A program made the translations under genes and the position numbers. 10,744 nt of DNA from Actinomycetota bacterium (lineage in GTDB: Bacteria > Actinomycetota > Actinomycetes > Nanopelagicales > Nanopelagicaceae), in assembly GCA_947381255.1 (NCBI GenBank), contig CANCUC010000016.1, forward strand, positions 1-10,744. The letters run 5' to 3'. Positions within the stretch are counted from its first letter, which is position 1. Each line of letters opens with the position of its first letter. The notes under the pieces were generated by a model that was not told the DNA's origin, searched no databases, and worked only from the letters and a program-made list of their open reading frames with translations. Shown here piece by piece: positions 1-7,332 of the stretch.

Positions 1-2849
1 TTGATTTGGATGTCATCGGCGCTAACTAGATATTCACTTGTGACACCAAAGCGACCAGAAGCTACCTGCTTGATTGATGAACGACGAGAGTCTCCATTTG
101 CATCTGGAGTATTACGCGCCGGATCTTCTCCGCCCTCACCCGTATTGGATTTTCCTCCAAGACGGTTCATAGCGATCGCAAGAGTTTCATGAGCCTCTTG
201 CGAGATGGATCCATACGACATGGCTCCAGTAGCAAAACGCTTAATGATTGCGGAGGCAGGCTCTACCTCATCAATAGAGATTGGGCGACGCACACCCTCT
301 TTAAATGTAAATAGCCCGCGCAAAGTCATCAAGTTCTTCGATTGATCATCAACCAAGGTGGTGTACTGCTTGAAGATGTCATAACGCTTAGCGCGCGTTG
401 CATGCTGCAACTTAAATACAGTCTCTGGATTGAAAAGGTGTGGTTCACCTTCGCGGCGCCATTGATACTCGCCACCGATTGGAAGCTTCTTAGTACCTGG
501 GATTTCACCCATTGGTGGATAGGCAATGTGGTGACGCTTGATTGTCTCGTCCGCCAAGGTGTCGAGTGAAACTCCACCCAACCTTGAAGTTAAGCCAGTG
601 AAGTATTCGTCGACAACTTCACTAGAAAGACCAATTGCCTCGAAGACCTGAGCGCCATGATACGAAGCGATAGTTGAGATACCCATCTTCGACATAACTT
701 TAAGCACACCCTTGCCCAAAGATTTGATGAGATTAGCAACTGCCTTCTCGGGGGTAATGCCGGTGATAACGCCTTGGCGAACCAAATCTTCCGCGCTCTC
801 CATAGCGAGGTATGGGTTAACGGCAGATGCTCCAAAACCAACGAGCAATGCCACGTGGTGAACTTCGCGAACCTCACCGCTCTCGATAACCAAACTGACG
901 CGGGTACGGGTCTTCTCACGAATGAGGTGATGATGAACTGCAGCGGTCAATAACAAGGTTGGAATTGGCGCCTCTTCGCTATCGCCATCTCTATCGGAGA
1001 GAACGATGATGCGAGCACCATGTGAAATTGCTTCTGATACCTCCGCACGAATCTCTTCGATGCGGTCGCGTAGTGATTCTCCCCCACCAAGTGCCGGGAA
1101 GAGTCCACGCACAACGTGAGCATCAAAGTTTGGATGCTCGCCATCGGCATTTACGTGAATGATCTTTGCAAGCTCATCATTATCAATCACCGGGAAATCA
1201 AGTGAGATCTGACGACAGGAGTCTGCTGAGGGATTAAGCAGATTTGATTCCGCTCCAATTGTTTGTCCAAGACTCGTTACCAACTCTTCTCGAATTGCAT
1301 CGAGAGGCGGATTAGTTACTTGAGCAAAGAGTTGTGCAAAGTAATCAAAGAGCAGGCGTGGCTTATCTGAGAGAGCTGCAATTGGGCTATCTGTACCCAT
1401 CGATCCAAGAGGCTCTGCGCCATTCTTCGCCATCGGCGCAATGATGATGCGAAGCTCTTCCTCAGTGTAACCGAATGCGCGTTGACGACGGAGCACAGAT
1501 GAGTGCGGATAGATGATGTGCTCGCGAGATGGAAGATCTGCCAGGCGAACAACTCCTTCACTTAACCACTCGCCATACGGGTGAGCAGCAGCGAGTGAAT
1601 CCTTAATCTCGCCATCCTCAATGATGCGACCTTCTGCGATGTCGACCAAGAACATGCGACCAGGCTGCAGGCGTCCCTTGCGAACTACCTTTGCTGGATC
1701 AATATCTAGCACGCCAACTTCAGAGGCGAGAATTACCAAACCATCATCGGTTACCCAGAAACGAGATGGGCGTAGACCATTGCGATCGAGCACTGCACCA
1801 ACTTGAGATCCATCGGTAAAGGTCACGCATGCAGGTCCATCCCAAGGCTCCATGAGCGATGAGTGGAAGGCGTAGAAATCTCTGCGCTCTTGCGACATGG
1901 TGGTGCTGTTCTCCCAAGCCTCTGGGATCATCATCAAAATTGAATGTGGGAGTGAGCGTCCGGTGAGATAGAGCAGTTCTAGTACTTCATCGAATGATGC
2001 GGAGTCACTTCCTGATGGCTGCACAATTGGGAAGAGTCGAGATATATCACCAGGAATAAGCGGACTTGCTAGGAGCGCTTCACGAGCGCGCATCCAATTT
2101 CGATTTCCGCGGACGGTATTGATTTCACCGTTATGCGCGATGTAGCGATACGGGTGAGCCAATGGCCACGAAGGGAAGGTATTAGTTGAGAAACGTGAGT
2201 GAACTAGTGCGAGTGGAGACTTCACCAATTCATTGGAGAGATCAGGGAAGAACTCCTCAAGTTGTCCAGTGGTAAGCATGCCCTTGTAAACAATGGTGCG
2301 CGCGGAGAGAGATGGGAAATAAATTGGTAGCGCATGCTCCACTCTCTTGCGGAAACAGAATGCGAGTCGATCGAGTTCCAAATCGCTCTCATTATTCTTT
2401 CCGGCGATAAAAAGCTGTACAAAACGCGGCATAACCGAGAGCGCAGTCGTTCCTAGCGATGAATCATCAGTTGGAAGCTCGCGCCAACCAAGAATGGAGA
2501 GATTCTCTTCTTCTGCAATCTTTACAACACCTGGCAGATCATCAAACTCTTTATCTATAAATGCGATACCGGTTGCATAGGATCCAGCGGGTGGTAAATC
2601 AAATTCAACAACGCTGCGATAAAACTCATCTGGAATACGAATCAAAATTCCTGCGCCATCACCGCTATCTGGCTCTGCGCCGGAAGCTCCACGGTGCTCG
2701 AGATTGCGAAGTGCAGTAAGGGCTTGAGCGACAATCTCGTGTGTTGGCTCTTTCTTGAGGGTCGCGATCATCGCGACGCCACAGGCATCATGTTCATCCG
2801 CAGGGTTGTAAAGCCCTTGTGCAGGTGGCAGAGAAGAAAAGAGGGTCAC
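1..2849 (-). CDS. gltB: Glutamate synthase (GOGAT) large subunit, N-terminal 949 residues, cut by left edge
   Basis: This is the large chain of NADPH-type glutamate synthase, which makes two glutamates from glutamine and 2-oxoglutarate together with GltD. The frame is open from the GTG at 2849 to the left edge: 949 codons of a family usually near 1500. Cys23, in HDACGVA, matches the Ntn-amidotransferase nucleophile, so a short propeptide of about 22 residues would be removed. Class-II amidotransferase motifs follow: HRGASGAEPDSGDGAG, AHNGEINT near residue 236 and DRNGLRPSR near 360. The central domain carries PLGSMGTDSP near 485. The FMN/synthase domain begins with ATGAMSYGSISQEAH near 875, NTGEGGED near 901 and GRFGVTSEYL near 935. 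The 3Fe-4S cysteines and the C-terminal beta-helix lie outside the window. The GTG start is set by AGGAG at 2855-2859, five bases upstream. A 133-base gap from the VIT gene suggests its own promoter. gltD is expected to the left. Confidence 0.97.
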   Translation of the reverse strand, partial: MTLFSSLPPAQGLYNPADEHDACGVAMIATLKKEPTHEIVAQALTALRNLEHRGASGAEPDSGDGAGILIRIPDEFYRSVVEFDLPPAGSYATGIAFIDKEFDDLPGVVKIAEEENLSILGWRELPTDDSSLGTTALSVMPRFVQLFIAGKNNESDLELDRLAFCFRKRVEHALPIYFPSLSARTIVYKGMLTTGQLEEFFPDLSNELVKSPLALVHSRFSTNTFPSWPLAHPYRYIAHNGEINTVRGNRNWMRAREALLASPLIPGDISRLFPIVQPSGSDSASFDEVLELLYLTGRSLPHSILMMIPEAWENSTTMSQERRDFYAFHSSLMEPWDGPACVTFTDGSQVGAVLDRNGLRPSRFWVTDDGLVILASEVGVLDIDPAKVVRKGRLQPGRMFLVDIAEGRIIEDGEIKDSLAAAHPYGEWLSEGVVRLADLPSREHIIYPHSSVLRRQRAFGYTEEELRIIIAPMAKNGAEPLGSMGTDSPIAALSDKPRLLFDYFAQLFAQVTNPPLDAIREELVTSLGQTIGAESNLLNPSADSCRQISLDFPVIDNDELAKIIHVNADGEHPNFDAHVVRGLFPALGGGESLRDRIEEIRAEVSEAISHGARIIVLSDRDGDSEEAPIPTLLLTAAVHHHLIREKTRTRVSLVIESGEVREVHHVALLVGFGASAVNPYLAMESAEDLVRQGVITGITPEKAVANLIKSLGKGVLKVMSKMGISTIASYHGAQVFEAIGLSSEVVDEYFTGLTSRLGGVSLDTLADETIKRHHIAYPPMGEIPGTKKLPIGGEYQWRREGEPHLFNPETVFKLQHATRAKRYDIFKQYTTLVDDQSKNLMTLRGLFTFKEGVRRPISIDEVEPASAIIKRFATGAMSYGSISQEAHETLAIAMNRLGGKSNTGEGGEDPARNTPDANGDSRRSSIKQVASGRFGVTSEYLVSADDIQI

Positions 2850-2854
2850 GATCG

Positions 2855-2859
2855 CTCCT
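2855..2859 (-). promoter_or_regulatory. Shine-Dalgarno site deciding the GTG start of gltB
   Basis: The minus strand reads AGGAG, then a five-base spacer, then GTG. No ATG lies near in this frame, and the HDACGVA nucleophile motif is 22 residues downstream, a usual propeptide length. The site therefore fixes the start. Confidence 0.75.
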
Positions 2860-2892
2860 AAAGAACGGTCGGGACGTCAGTGGCCCAACAGC

Positions 2893-2914
2893 AGAACGCC
2901 CAGGAGAACCCAGG
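2893..2914. repeat. Imperfect tandem direct repeat in the gltB leader
   Basis: The plus strand has AGAACGCCCAGG at 2893-2904 followed directly by AGAACCCAGG at 2905-2914. These are two copies that differ only by a GC insertion. A shorter related word, AGAACGG, lies at 2862-2868. The repeat sits 44 to 65 bases upstream of the gltB start, where a regulator could bind, but it matches no operator I recognise. Chance is possible. Confidence 0.4.
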
Positions 2915-2923
2915 CAGTGGAAA

Positions 2924-2932
2924 AGAGTATCA
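2924..2932 (-). promoter_or_regulatory. Weak candidate promoter for gltB (extended -10)
   Basis: On the minus strand TGATACTCT fits an extended -10 element, TGn followed by a TAnnnT hexamer at 2929-2924. No convincing -35 lies 16 to 18 bases upstream. It would give a leader of roughly 70 bases. The gap between the VIT gene and gltB is the second real opening on the strand, so a promoter is expected here, but this exact site is a guess. Confidence 0.25.
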
Positions 2933-2944
2933 ATTAGGCAGGCG

Positions 2945-2958
2945 CTCTGGTGCCAGAG
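2945..2958 (-). terminator. Short hairpin after the VIT gene, possible weak terminator
   Basis: CTCTGG and CCAGAG form an inverted repeat around TG, about 25 bases after the stop of the VIT gene. Sterically this is a five-pair stem with a four-base loop. It lacks an immediate T-run on the minus strand (the next Ts come about 20 bases later, in CTCTTTT), so it is at best a poor intrinsic terminator. Confidence 0.25.
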
Positions 2959-2982
2959 TTACCTACAAGTAATCCAAGCGAG

Positions 2983-3681
2983 TTAAATGTGAGCGAGGGC
3001 TCCGATACCAGCGGTGATTGCCATACCTATGGCTCCCCCAATCATCACCCGCAGGATCGTGCGAACCAAAGGTGAGCCAGCTAAACGCGAGGAGATGGCG
3101 CCTGTTGTGAAGAGGCCCAACATTGCAAAGAGAATAATGAGCGTGACCTTGGTTCCGGTACCGCCGATGAGAGCTCCAATGAGCGGAACAGTCGCTCCCA
3201 GGGCGAAACTGATAGCGGATGCTATTGATGCTTGCGCCGGCTTTGCCTCGTTGTTCTCATGATGACCAAGCTCATCGCGCAGGTGGGCGGCTAGGGGATC
3301 TTTAGCAGTGAGCGCTGCGGCTACTTGCTCGGCAAGTGGACGCTCTAAACCACGCTCCTGGTAGATCTGCGTTAACTCTTCCAACTCACCATCAGGATCT
3401 AAGGCGAGGTGATCAATCTCCATCTGACGATCTGAGGCTTCAATATCCGCCTGTGACTGAACGGAGATGTACTCACCAACAGCCATCGACATCGAACCAG
3501 CGGCGATACCCGAGATTCCTGCGATCGCTAGAAAACTGCTTCGACCAGCAGCGGCTACTCCAATGAGGAGTGAGGCATTTGATACAAGCCCGTCGTTTGC
3601 ACCGAGGACAGCGGCGCGTAGCCATCCAGATTTACTCCCACGGTGGTGTTCGTTTCGCTTATACACAGCTTCTAAACTCAT
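2983..3681 (-). CDS. VIT1/CCC1 family metal (Fe2+/Mn2+) transporter
   Basis: A 232-residue membrane protein of the VIT1/CCC1 family, which moves ferrous iron or manganese across a membrane and usually detoxifies the cytoplasm. Family motifs are clear: GANDGLVSN at 27-35 in the first membrane helix, and GSMSMAVGEYIS at 62-73 in the second. Between about residues 75 and 145 lies the soluble, acidic metal-binding segment, with many Glu and Asp residues (E99, E101, E102, E110, E113, E118, E137). Three more hydrophobic helices follow at roughly 150-172, 178-196 and 207-230, giving five in all as in the family. The length is typical of bacterial members. It starts 13 bases after the lgt stop with only a weak ribosome site, so it is probably cotranscribed with lgt. 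Its metal cannot be told from sequence. The next gene, gltB, encodes an iron-sulfur enzyme, but I would not infer a link from that alone. Confidence 0.93.
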   Translation of the reverse strand: MSLEAVYKRNEHHRGSKSGWLRAAVLGANDGLVSNASLLIGVAAAGRSSFLAIAGISGIAAGSMSMAVGEYISVQSQADIEASDRQMEIDHLALDPDGELEELTQIYQERGLERPLAEQVAAALTAKDPLAAHLRDELGHHENNEAKPAQASIASAISFALGATVPLIGALIGGTGTKVTLIILFAMLGLFTTGAISSRLAGSPLVRTILRVMIGGAIGMAITAGIGALAHI

Positions 3682-3694
3682 GGAAATATCTTAC

Positions 3695-4513
3695 CTAACT
3701 CACGTTCCCAGGATTGGTTGCACGCTCTCTTTTGAATATGAACGTTGCGGATATGACTCCAATGATGAGGGCTACCCATACATTCAAGCGAAGCCCCAGG
3801 ATGTGGTGGGCGAAATCGATACGAAGCGCCTCAATTCCCATCCGACCCAGACAATAGAGCGAGATGTAAAGCAGGAAAGTATTTCCGGGCTTAAGTCGCT
3901 TTACTTGTGGCAAAGTCAAAATCGCAAGTGCGCATATGAAACACCACAGTGACTCATAAAGGAAAGTTGGGTGGAAGGTGGCGAATTGCGAATAACCTGT
4001 AGGTCGATCTACGAAAGGGATTTTTAAGCCCCATGGAAGTTTCGTTGGACCGCCAAAGAGTTCATGGTTAAACCAATTTCCCCAACGACCAATACCTTGA
4101 GCAATCAAAATTCCAGGAGCCAGTGCATCCAGTGCTTGTGCAAAAGTGATACTTCGCGGCTTGATTTTGAAGTACAGGAATGCAACTGCAGTTCCAAGCG
4201 CTACCGCTCCCCAGATGCCCATGCCGCCCTCCCAAATCTTGAAGGCGTTTTGGAGATGGCCACCAGAGCCAAAATAAAGTTCGGGGGTGGTGATGACGTG
4301 ATAGATCCGTCCCCCAAGAATTCCTGCGGGAATAACGTAAATGGCGAGATCATAAAGCTCGGAGGTTACGCCTCCGGCGCGCTTCCAGCGATAGGACCCC
4401 AGCGTCAGGGCGGCAATAATGCCAAGCAAAATTGAGAGCGCGTAATAATGGATAGTTATCGCCCCCAACTCAATCGAATTACTCGATGGAGTTGGGATAA
4501 AGCGATCAAACAA
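3695..4513 (-). CDS. lgt: Prolipoprotein diacylglyceryl transferase
   Basis: Lgt transfers diacylglycerol from phosphatidylglycerol to the lipobox cysteine of prelipoproteins, the first step of lipoprotein maturation, in the cytoplasmic membrane. The 272-residue length is usual. Visible motifs are IHYYA at 21-25, GGRIYHV at 67-73, IWEGGMGIWGA at 93-103, the signature GIGRWGNWFNHE at 140-151 (R143 and N146 match the essential E. coli residues), HPTFLYESLW at 181-190, and GRMGIEALRID at 223-233 with the second conserved arginine. E95 stands where proteobacterial enzymes have the His of HGG, which I recall as usual in actinobacteria. The start is TTG at 4513: an in-frame TAA lies just upstream, and the conserved FIPTPSS start of the protein begins at residue 5, so no ATG or GTG is available. 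There is no ribosome site and only 8 bases separate it from the preceding stop, so translation probably depends on coupling. Confidence 0.97.
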   Translation of the reverse strand: MFDRFIPTPSSNSIELGAITIHYYALSILLGIIAALTLGSYRWKRAGGVTSELYDLAIYVIPAGILGGRIYHVITTPELYFGSGGHLQNAFKIWEGGMGIWGAVALGTAVAFLYFKIKPRSITFAQALDALAPGILIAQGIGRWGNWFNHELFGGPTKLPWGLKIPFVDRPTGYSQFATFHPTFLYESLWCFICALAILTLPQVKRLKPGNTFLLYISLYCLGRMGIEALRIDFAHHILGLRLNVWVALIIGVISATFIFKRERATNPGNVS

Positions 4514-4521
4514 GGAATGGA

Positions 4522-5232
4522 CTACTTAACGCCGAGATCTGTAAGAACCTTAGTGAACTTCTTGGCATCGTAATCTGTTGCAAGTGGAAGTGTCTTGCCA
4601 TTAACGATGACTGTTGGTGTCGCATTGATGTTCTTCTTGGCTGCATCATCATTTACCTTTGATGCCCAGGTAATGTACTTGCCACTTGTAATACACGTGT
4701 CGAAGGACTTCGCCGTAATACCAATCGAGTGACCAAGCAGAATCAAAGTTGCATTTGTCCAATATGGAGCATTTTCCGCCGCTTGCGCAGTTGTTGGTTG
4801 ATTGACGTAGAGCGCTTTGTGCATCTGGAGGTACTTACCCTGGTCCGAGGCACATGCTGCAGCTGCTGCCGTGAGCTCTGAATCGGAAGCGATGAAGTGC
4901 ATTGGGTGGTAGACAGCCTGAATCTTTCCCGCTTGTACTAGCCCATCAATGTAGGTGTTGTTGACTGCTTCAAAGTTGCGGCAGTTAGGGCAACGGAAAT
5001 CCTCGTACATATCAACCTTCACCTTGGCGGTTGGATTAAATGTGATTCCATAACCGTTGCTCTTGGTTACACGAGAAGGAAGGGAGACGTGAGAATTTGC
5101 ATTGTTCTTCGCGAGGGCGGCGCCGAGGCCAGCGATTAAGACAAATGCGATCATTCCAATGACGAGATAACGAGTGAACTTATCGCCCTGCTTCGCTGGC
5201 TTGGCATGCTTATCTACTTTTTTACTTGCCAT
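4522..5232 (-). CDS. Membrane-anchored DsbA-like thiol:disulfide oxidoreductase (thioredoxin-4 domain)
   Basis: A 236-residue extracytoplasmic thioredoxin-fold protein. A lysine-rich cytoplasmic tail (1-20) precedes one hydrophobic segment at about 22-41. The end of that segment, ALA, could also be a signal-peptidase site, so the protein is anchored or secreted. The catalytic motif is CPNC at 81-84, after DMYEDFR. The helical insertion runs from about 110 to 195, and the cis-proline loop is ATPTVIVNGK at 204-213 (P206). This layout is that of DsbA-like thioredoxin-4 proteins, which oxidise or isomerise disulfides in secreted proteins. Two further cysteines, C127 and C180, may form a second structural disulfide as in mycobacterial DsbA. 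The ATG is preceded by GGGGAA at 5241-5246. It begins the dsbA-lgt-VIT group after an 83-base gap, so it may have its own promoter. Whether it oxidises, reduces or isomerises in vivo is not clear. Confidence 0.9.
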   Translation of the reverse strand: MASKKVDKHAKPAKQGDKFTRYLVIGMIAFVLIAGLGAALAKNNANSHVSLPSRVTKSNGYGITFNPTAKVKVDMYEDFRCPNCRNFEAVNNTYIDGLVQAGKIQAVYHPMHFIASDSELTAAAAACASDQGKYLQMHKALYVNQPTTAQAAENAPYWTNATLILLGHSIGITAKSFDTCITSGKYITWASKVNDDAAKKNINATPTVIVNGKTLPLATDYDAKKFTKVLTDLGVK

Positions 5233-5290
5233 CTGTAACTTTCCCCGATTCCAGTCTTTGACGTGACGGTTGCTAATTCAATACTGACTT

Positions 5291-5305
5291 ACTCTATTGT
5301 AGAGT
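5291..5305 (-). promoter_or_regulatory. Hairpin and -10-like box in the trpA to dsbA gap
   Basis: ACTCTA and TAGAGT form a perfect six-pair inverted repeat around a three-base loop, 11 bases after the trpA stop. The stem is AT-rich and has no T-run, so it is a poor terminator. The same stretch on the minus strand contains TACAAT (5301-5296), one base off the -10 consensus and 64 bases before the dsbA-like start, but no good -35 at 16 to 18 bases. Either reading marks the boundary between the trp genes and the envelope group; neither is certain. Confidence 0.3.
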
Positions 5306-5315
5306 TACAGCACTT

Positions 5316-6113
5316 TTAGGCTCGACTCAATCCTTTGGACAAATCCTGAGCCAATTCTCGGACTTTTTCGACTCCCTCAGCGAGCGTAGAACTCTCTTGG
5401 AGCAAGCGGATGAAGGCTGAACCAACAATCACGCCATCGGCATACTGAGCAACTTCGCGGGCTTGATCGGGAGTCGAAACTCCAAGACCCACAGCAATGG
5501 GCAGATTGGTCACCGTTCTGAGTTTGCTGACTAGAGATTGAGCGCTGCTAGAGACTGAAGTTCGAGTACCTGTAACCCCCATGAGGGATGCGGCATAGAC
5601 AAATCCCGAAGTCGCTTCGGTGACCTTACGTAGTCGATCATCTGAGGTGCTTGGGGCAACGACATAAATACGATTTGTGTCATGCGAGTTAGATGATGCG
5701 ATCCAGAGCTCAGACTCTTCGATTGTCAGATCTGGAGTAATGACACCAGAGCCACCATTAGCCTTTAAATCTTTGAGAAAATTTTCAACGCCATATCGCT
5801 CAATCGGATTCCAATATGTCATGACCACGGAAGGTGCAACCTTGGAAATTGCAGCAAGGGTAGCCATTACCTCTTGAGCACCCGTTCCATTGCGAAGTGA
5901 GGTATCTGCGGCAGCCTGAATAACTGGACCATCCATCACTGGATCGCTGTAGGGATATCCAATTTCTACCGCATCGACTCCACCTTCAACCATCGCGGTT
6001 AACGCTGCAATGCAACCCTCTTGAGTTGGAAAGCCTGCTGGTAGATAGCCGATGAGTGCTGCGCGATTTTCAGAGCGAACTCTTACAAATAGCTCGTCAA
6101 GTGGCGTGCTCAT
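5316..6113 (-). CDS. trpA: Tryptophan synthase alpha subunit
   Basis: TrpA cleaves indole-3-glycerol phosphate to indole and glyceraldehyde 3-phosphate and passes the indole through a tunnel to TrpB. The 265 residues form one TIM barrel. The catalytic glutamate is E50 in AVEIGYPYSDP, and the catalytic aspartate is D61 in VMDGPVIQ. These match E49 and D60 of the enterobacterial enzyme. The substrate loop is GVTGTRT at 179-185. The phosphate site is built by VGLGVSTPDQ at 208-217 and GVIVGSAF at 227-234. The ATG overlaps the trpB stop by one base (TAATG at 6115-6111), the usual coupling that keeps the two subunits in equal amounts. It is the last trp gene here; an 83-base gap follows. Confidence 0.98.
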   Translation of the reverse strand: MSTPLDELFVRVRSENRAALIGYLPAGFPTQEGCIAALTAMVEGGVDAVEIGYPYSDPVMDGPVIQAAADTSLRNGTGAQEVMATLAAISKVAPSVVMTYWNPIERYGVENFLKDLKANGGSGVITPDLTIEESELWIASSNSHDTNRIYVVAPSTSDDRLRKVTEATSGFVYAASLMGVTGTRTSVSSSAQSLVSKLRTVTNLPIAVGLGVSTPDQAREVAQYADGVIVGSAFIRLLQESSTLAEGVEKVRELAQDLSKGLSRA

Positions 6114-7312
6114 TAGAGTGGAATTCCAAAGTACTCAGCTGCTGTCTGTACATCTTTATCTCCACGTCCGGAGAGATTCACGAGCAGAATCGCATCTGGT
6201 CCTAACTCTTTTCCAACTTGCATCGTTCCTGCAAGCGCGTGTGCGCTCTCAATTGCCGGAATGATTCCCTCGGTCTTACAAAGAAGTGCAAAGGCTTCCA
6301 TAGCTTGTGCATCTGTTACGGGGCGATACTCGGCGCGACCGATGTCATTGAGGTAGGCGTGCTCTGGACCAACACCCGGGTAATCAAGGCCAGCAGAGAT
6401 TGAGTGAGATTCAATTGTCTGACCGTTCTTATCCTGAAGAACATAGGAGCGAGTTCCATGAAGAACTCCTGGAGATCCTCCGCTAATGGTCGCAGCGTGT
6501 AATCCAGTTTCAACGCCAGATCCACCCGCCTCTAAACCAATCAGACGAACACCTGCATCATCTAGAAATGGATGGAAGATTCCAATTGCATTTGAACCTC
6601 CGCCAACACAAGCGAGAATTACATCTGGAAGGCGTCCGAGCAATTCCAACATCTGCGCGCGCGCTTCGATGCCGATGATTCGATGGAAATCTCGAACCAT
6701 CGTTGGGAAGGGATGAGGACCGGCAACAGTGCCAAGGAGATAATGAGTAGTCTCAACATTGGTGACCCAATCGCGCATCGCTTCGTTGATCGCATCTTTC
6801 AAGGTCTTGCTGCCTTGAGTTACAGGAATGACTTCTGCTCCAAGTAATTTCATACGTGCAACATTGAGTGATTGGCGCTTTGTATCTTCCTCGCCCATAT
6901 ACACAACACACTCAAGACCCATCAGAGCCGCTGCCGTAGCTGAGGCAACGCCATGTTGGCCGGCGCCAGTTTCAGCGATGATGCGCTTCTTGCCCATCCG
7001 TTTGGTGAGGAGCGCTTGGCCCAAAACATTATTGATCTTGTGGCTTCCCGTGTGATTTAAATCTTCACGTTTCAGAAAGACCCGCGCACCACCGGCATGC
7101 TCGGCAAATCGCTTTACCTCTGTGATGATGCTGGGGCGCCCCGTATATGTGCGATGGAGCTCAGCGAGTTCGGCTTGGAAGGAGGGGTCTTTTTGGGCCA
7201 CCTCGTGGGCTAGAGCTAATTCATCTAGCGCACCGATTAGGGCTTCAGGAACGAAGCGTCCACCGTAGGGTCCAAAATGCCCGATGATGTCGGAATCAAC
7301 AGCGAGGCTCAT
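6113..7312 (-). CDS. trpB: Tryptophan synthase beta subunit
   Basis: TrpB is the PLP enzyme that joins indole and serine to give tryptophan, in an alpha2-beta2 complex with TrpA. The 399-residue length is typical of the TrpB1 class found with trpA. The PLP lysine is K92 in EDLNHTGSHKINN. The catalytic glutamate is E114 in AETGAGQHG. The cofactor phosphate loop is GGGSN at 237-241, and the conserved tail is NLSGRGDKD at 379-387. The start has no good ribosome site in the 20-base gap after trpC, but FGPYGGRFVPE at 13-23 is the normal beginning of the protein, so this ATG stands, and re-initiation after trpC is likely. No motif is missing. Confidence 0.98.
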   Translation of the reverse strand: MSLAVDSDIIGHFGPYGGRFVPEALIGALDELALAHEVAQKDPSFQAELAELHRTYTGRPSIITEVKRFAEHAGGARVFLKREDLNHTGSHKINNVLGQALLTKRMGKKRIIAETGAGQHGVASATAAALMGLECVVYMGEEDTKRQSLNVARMKLLGAEVIPVTQGSKTLKDAINEAMRDWVTNVETTHYLLGTVAGPHPFPTMVRDFHRIIGIEARAQMLELLGRLPDVILACVGGGSNAIGIFHPFLDDAGVRLIGLEAGGSGVETGLHAATISGGSPGVLHGTRSYVLQDKNGQTIESHSISAGLDYPGVGPEHAYLNDIGRAEYRPVTDAQAMEAFALLCKTEGIIPAIESAHALAGTMQVGKELGPDAILLVNLSGRGDKDVQTAAEYFGIPL

Positions 7313-7332
7313 GGCTGAAAGGTACCAGCGAA

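Noticed and set aside
1..2849. Possible broken gltB, because the region also holds several short open frames on both strands
   Set aside because: One minus-strand frame is open for 949 codons and shows conserved GltB motifs throughout; the short frames are shadows.
2941..2954. TGGCAC on the minus strand, resembling the -24 half of a sigma-54 promoter near gltB
   Set aside because: The expected TTGC at the -12 spacing is absent, and actinobacteria generally lack sigma-54.
2955..2965. GTAAC half-site upstream of gltB as a GlnR box
   Set aside because: The second half (GAAAC at the right spacing) is missing; a single five-base word is not evidence.
3467..3952. A 161-codon plus-strand open frame across the start of the VIT gene and the end of lgt
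   Set aside because: It lies antisense to two well-supported genes with clear family motifs, has no recognisable domain and no ribosome site, and is explained as a shadow frame.
4064..4435. A 123-codon plus-strand open frame inside lgt
   Set aside because: It is entirely antisense to the conserved Lgt core and its product is low-complexity and unlike any family I know.
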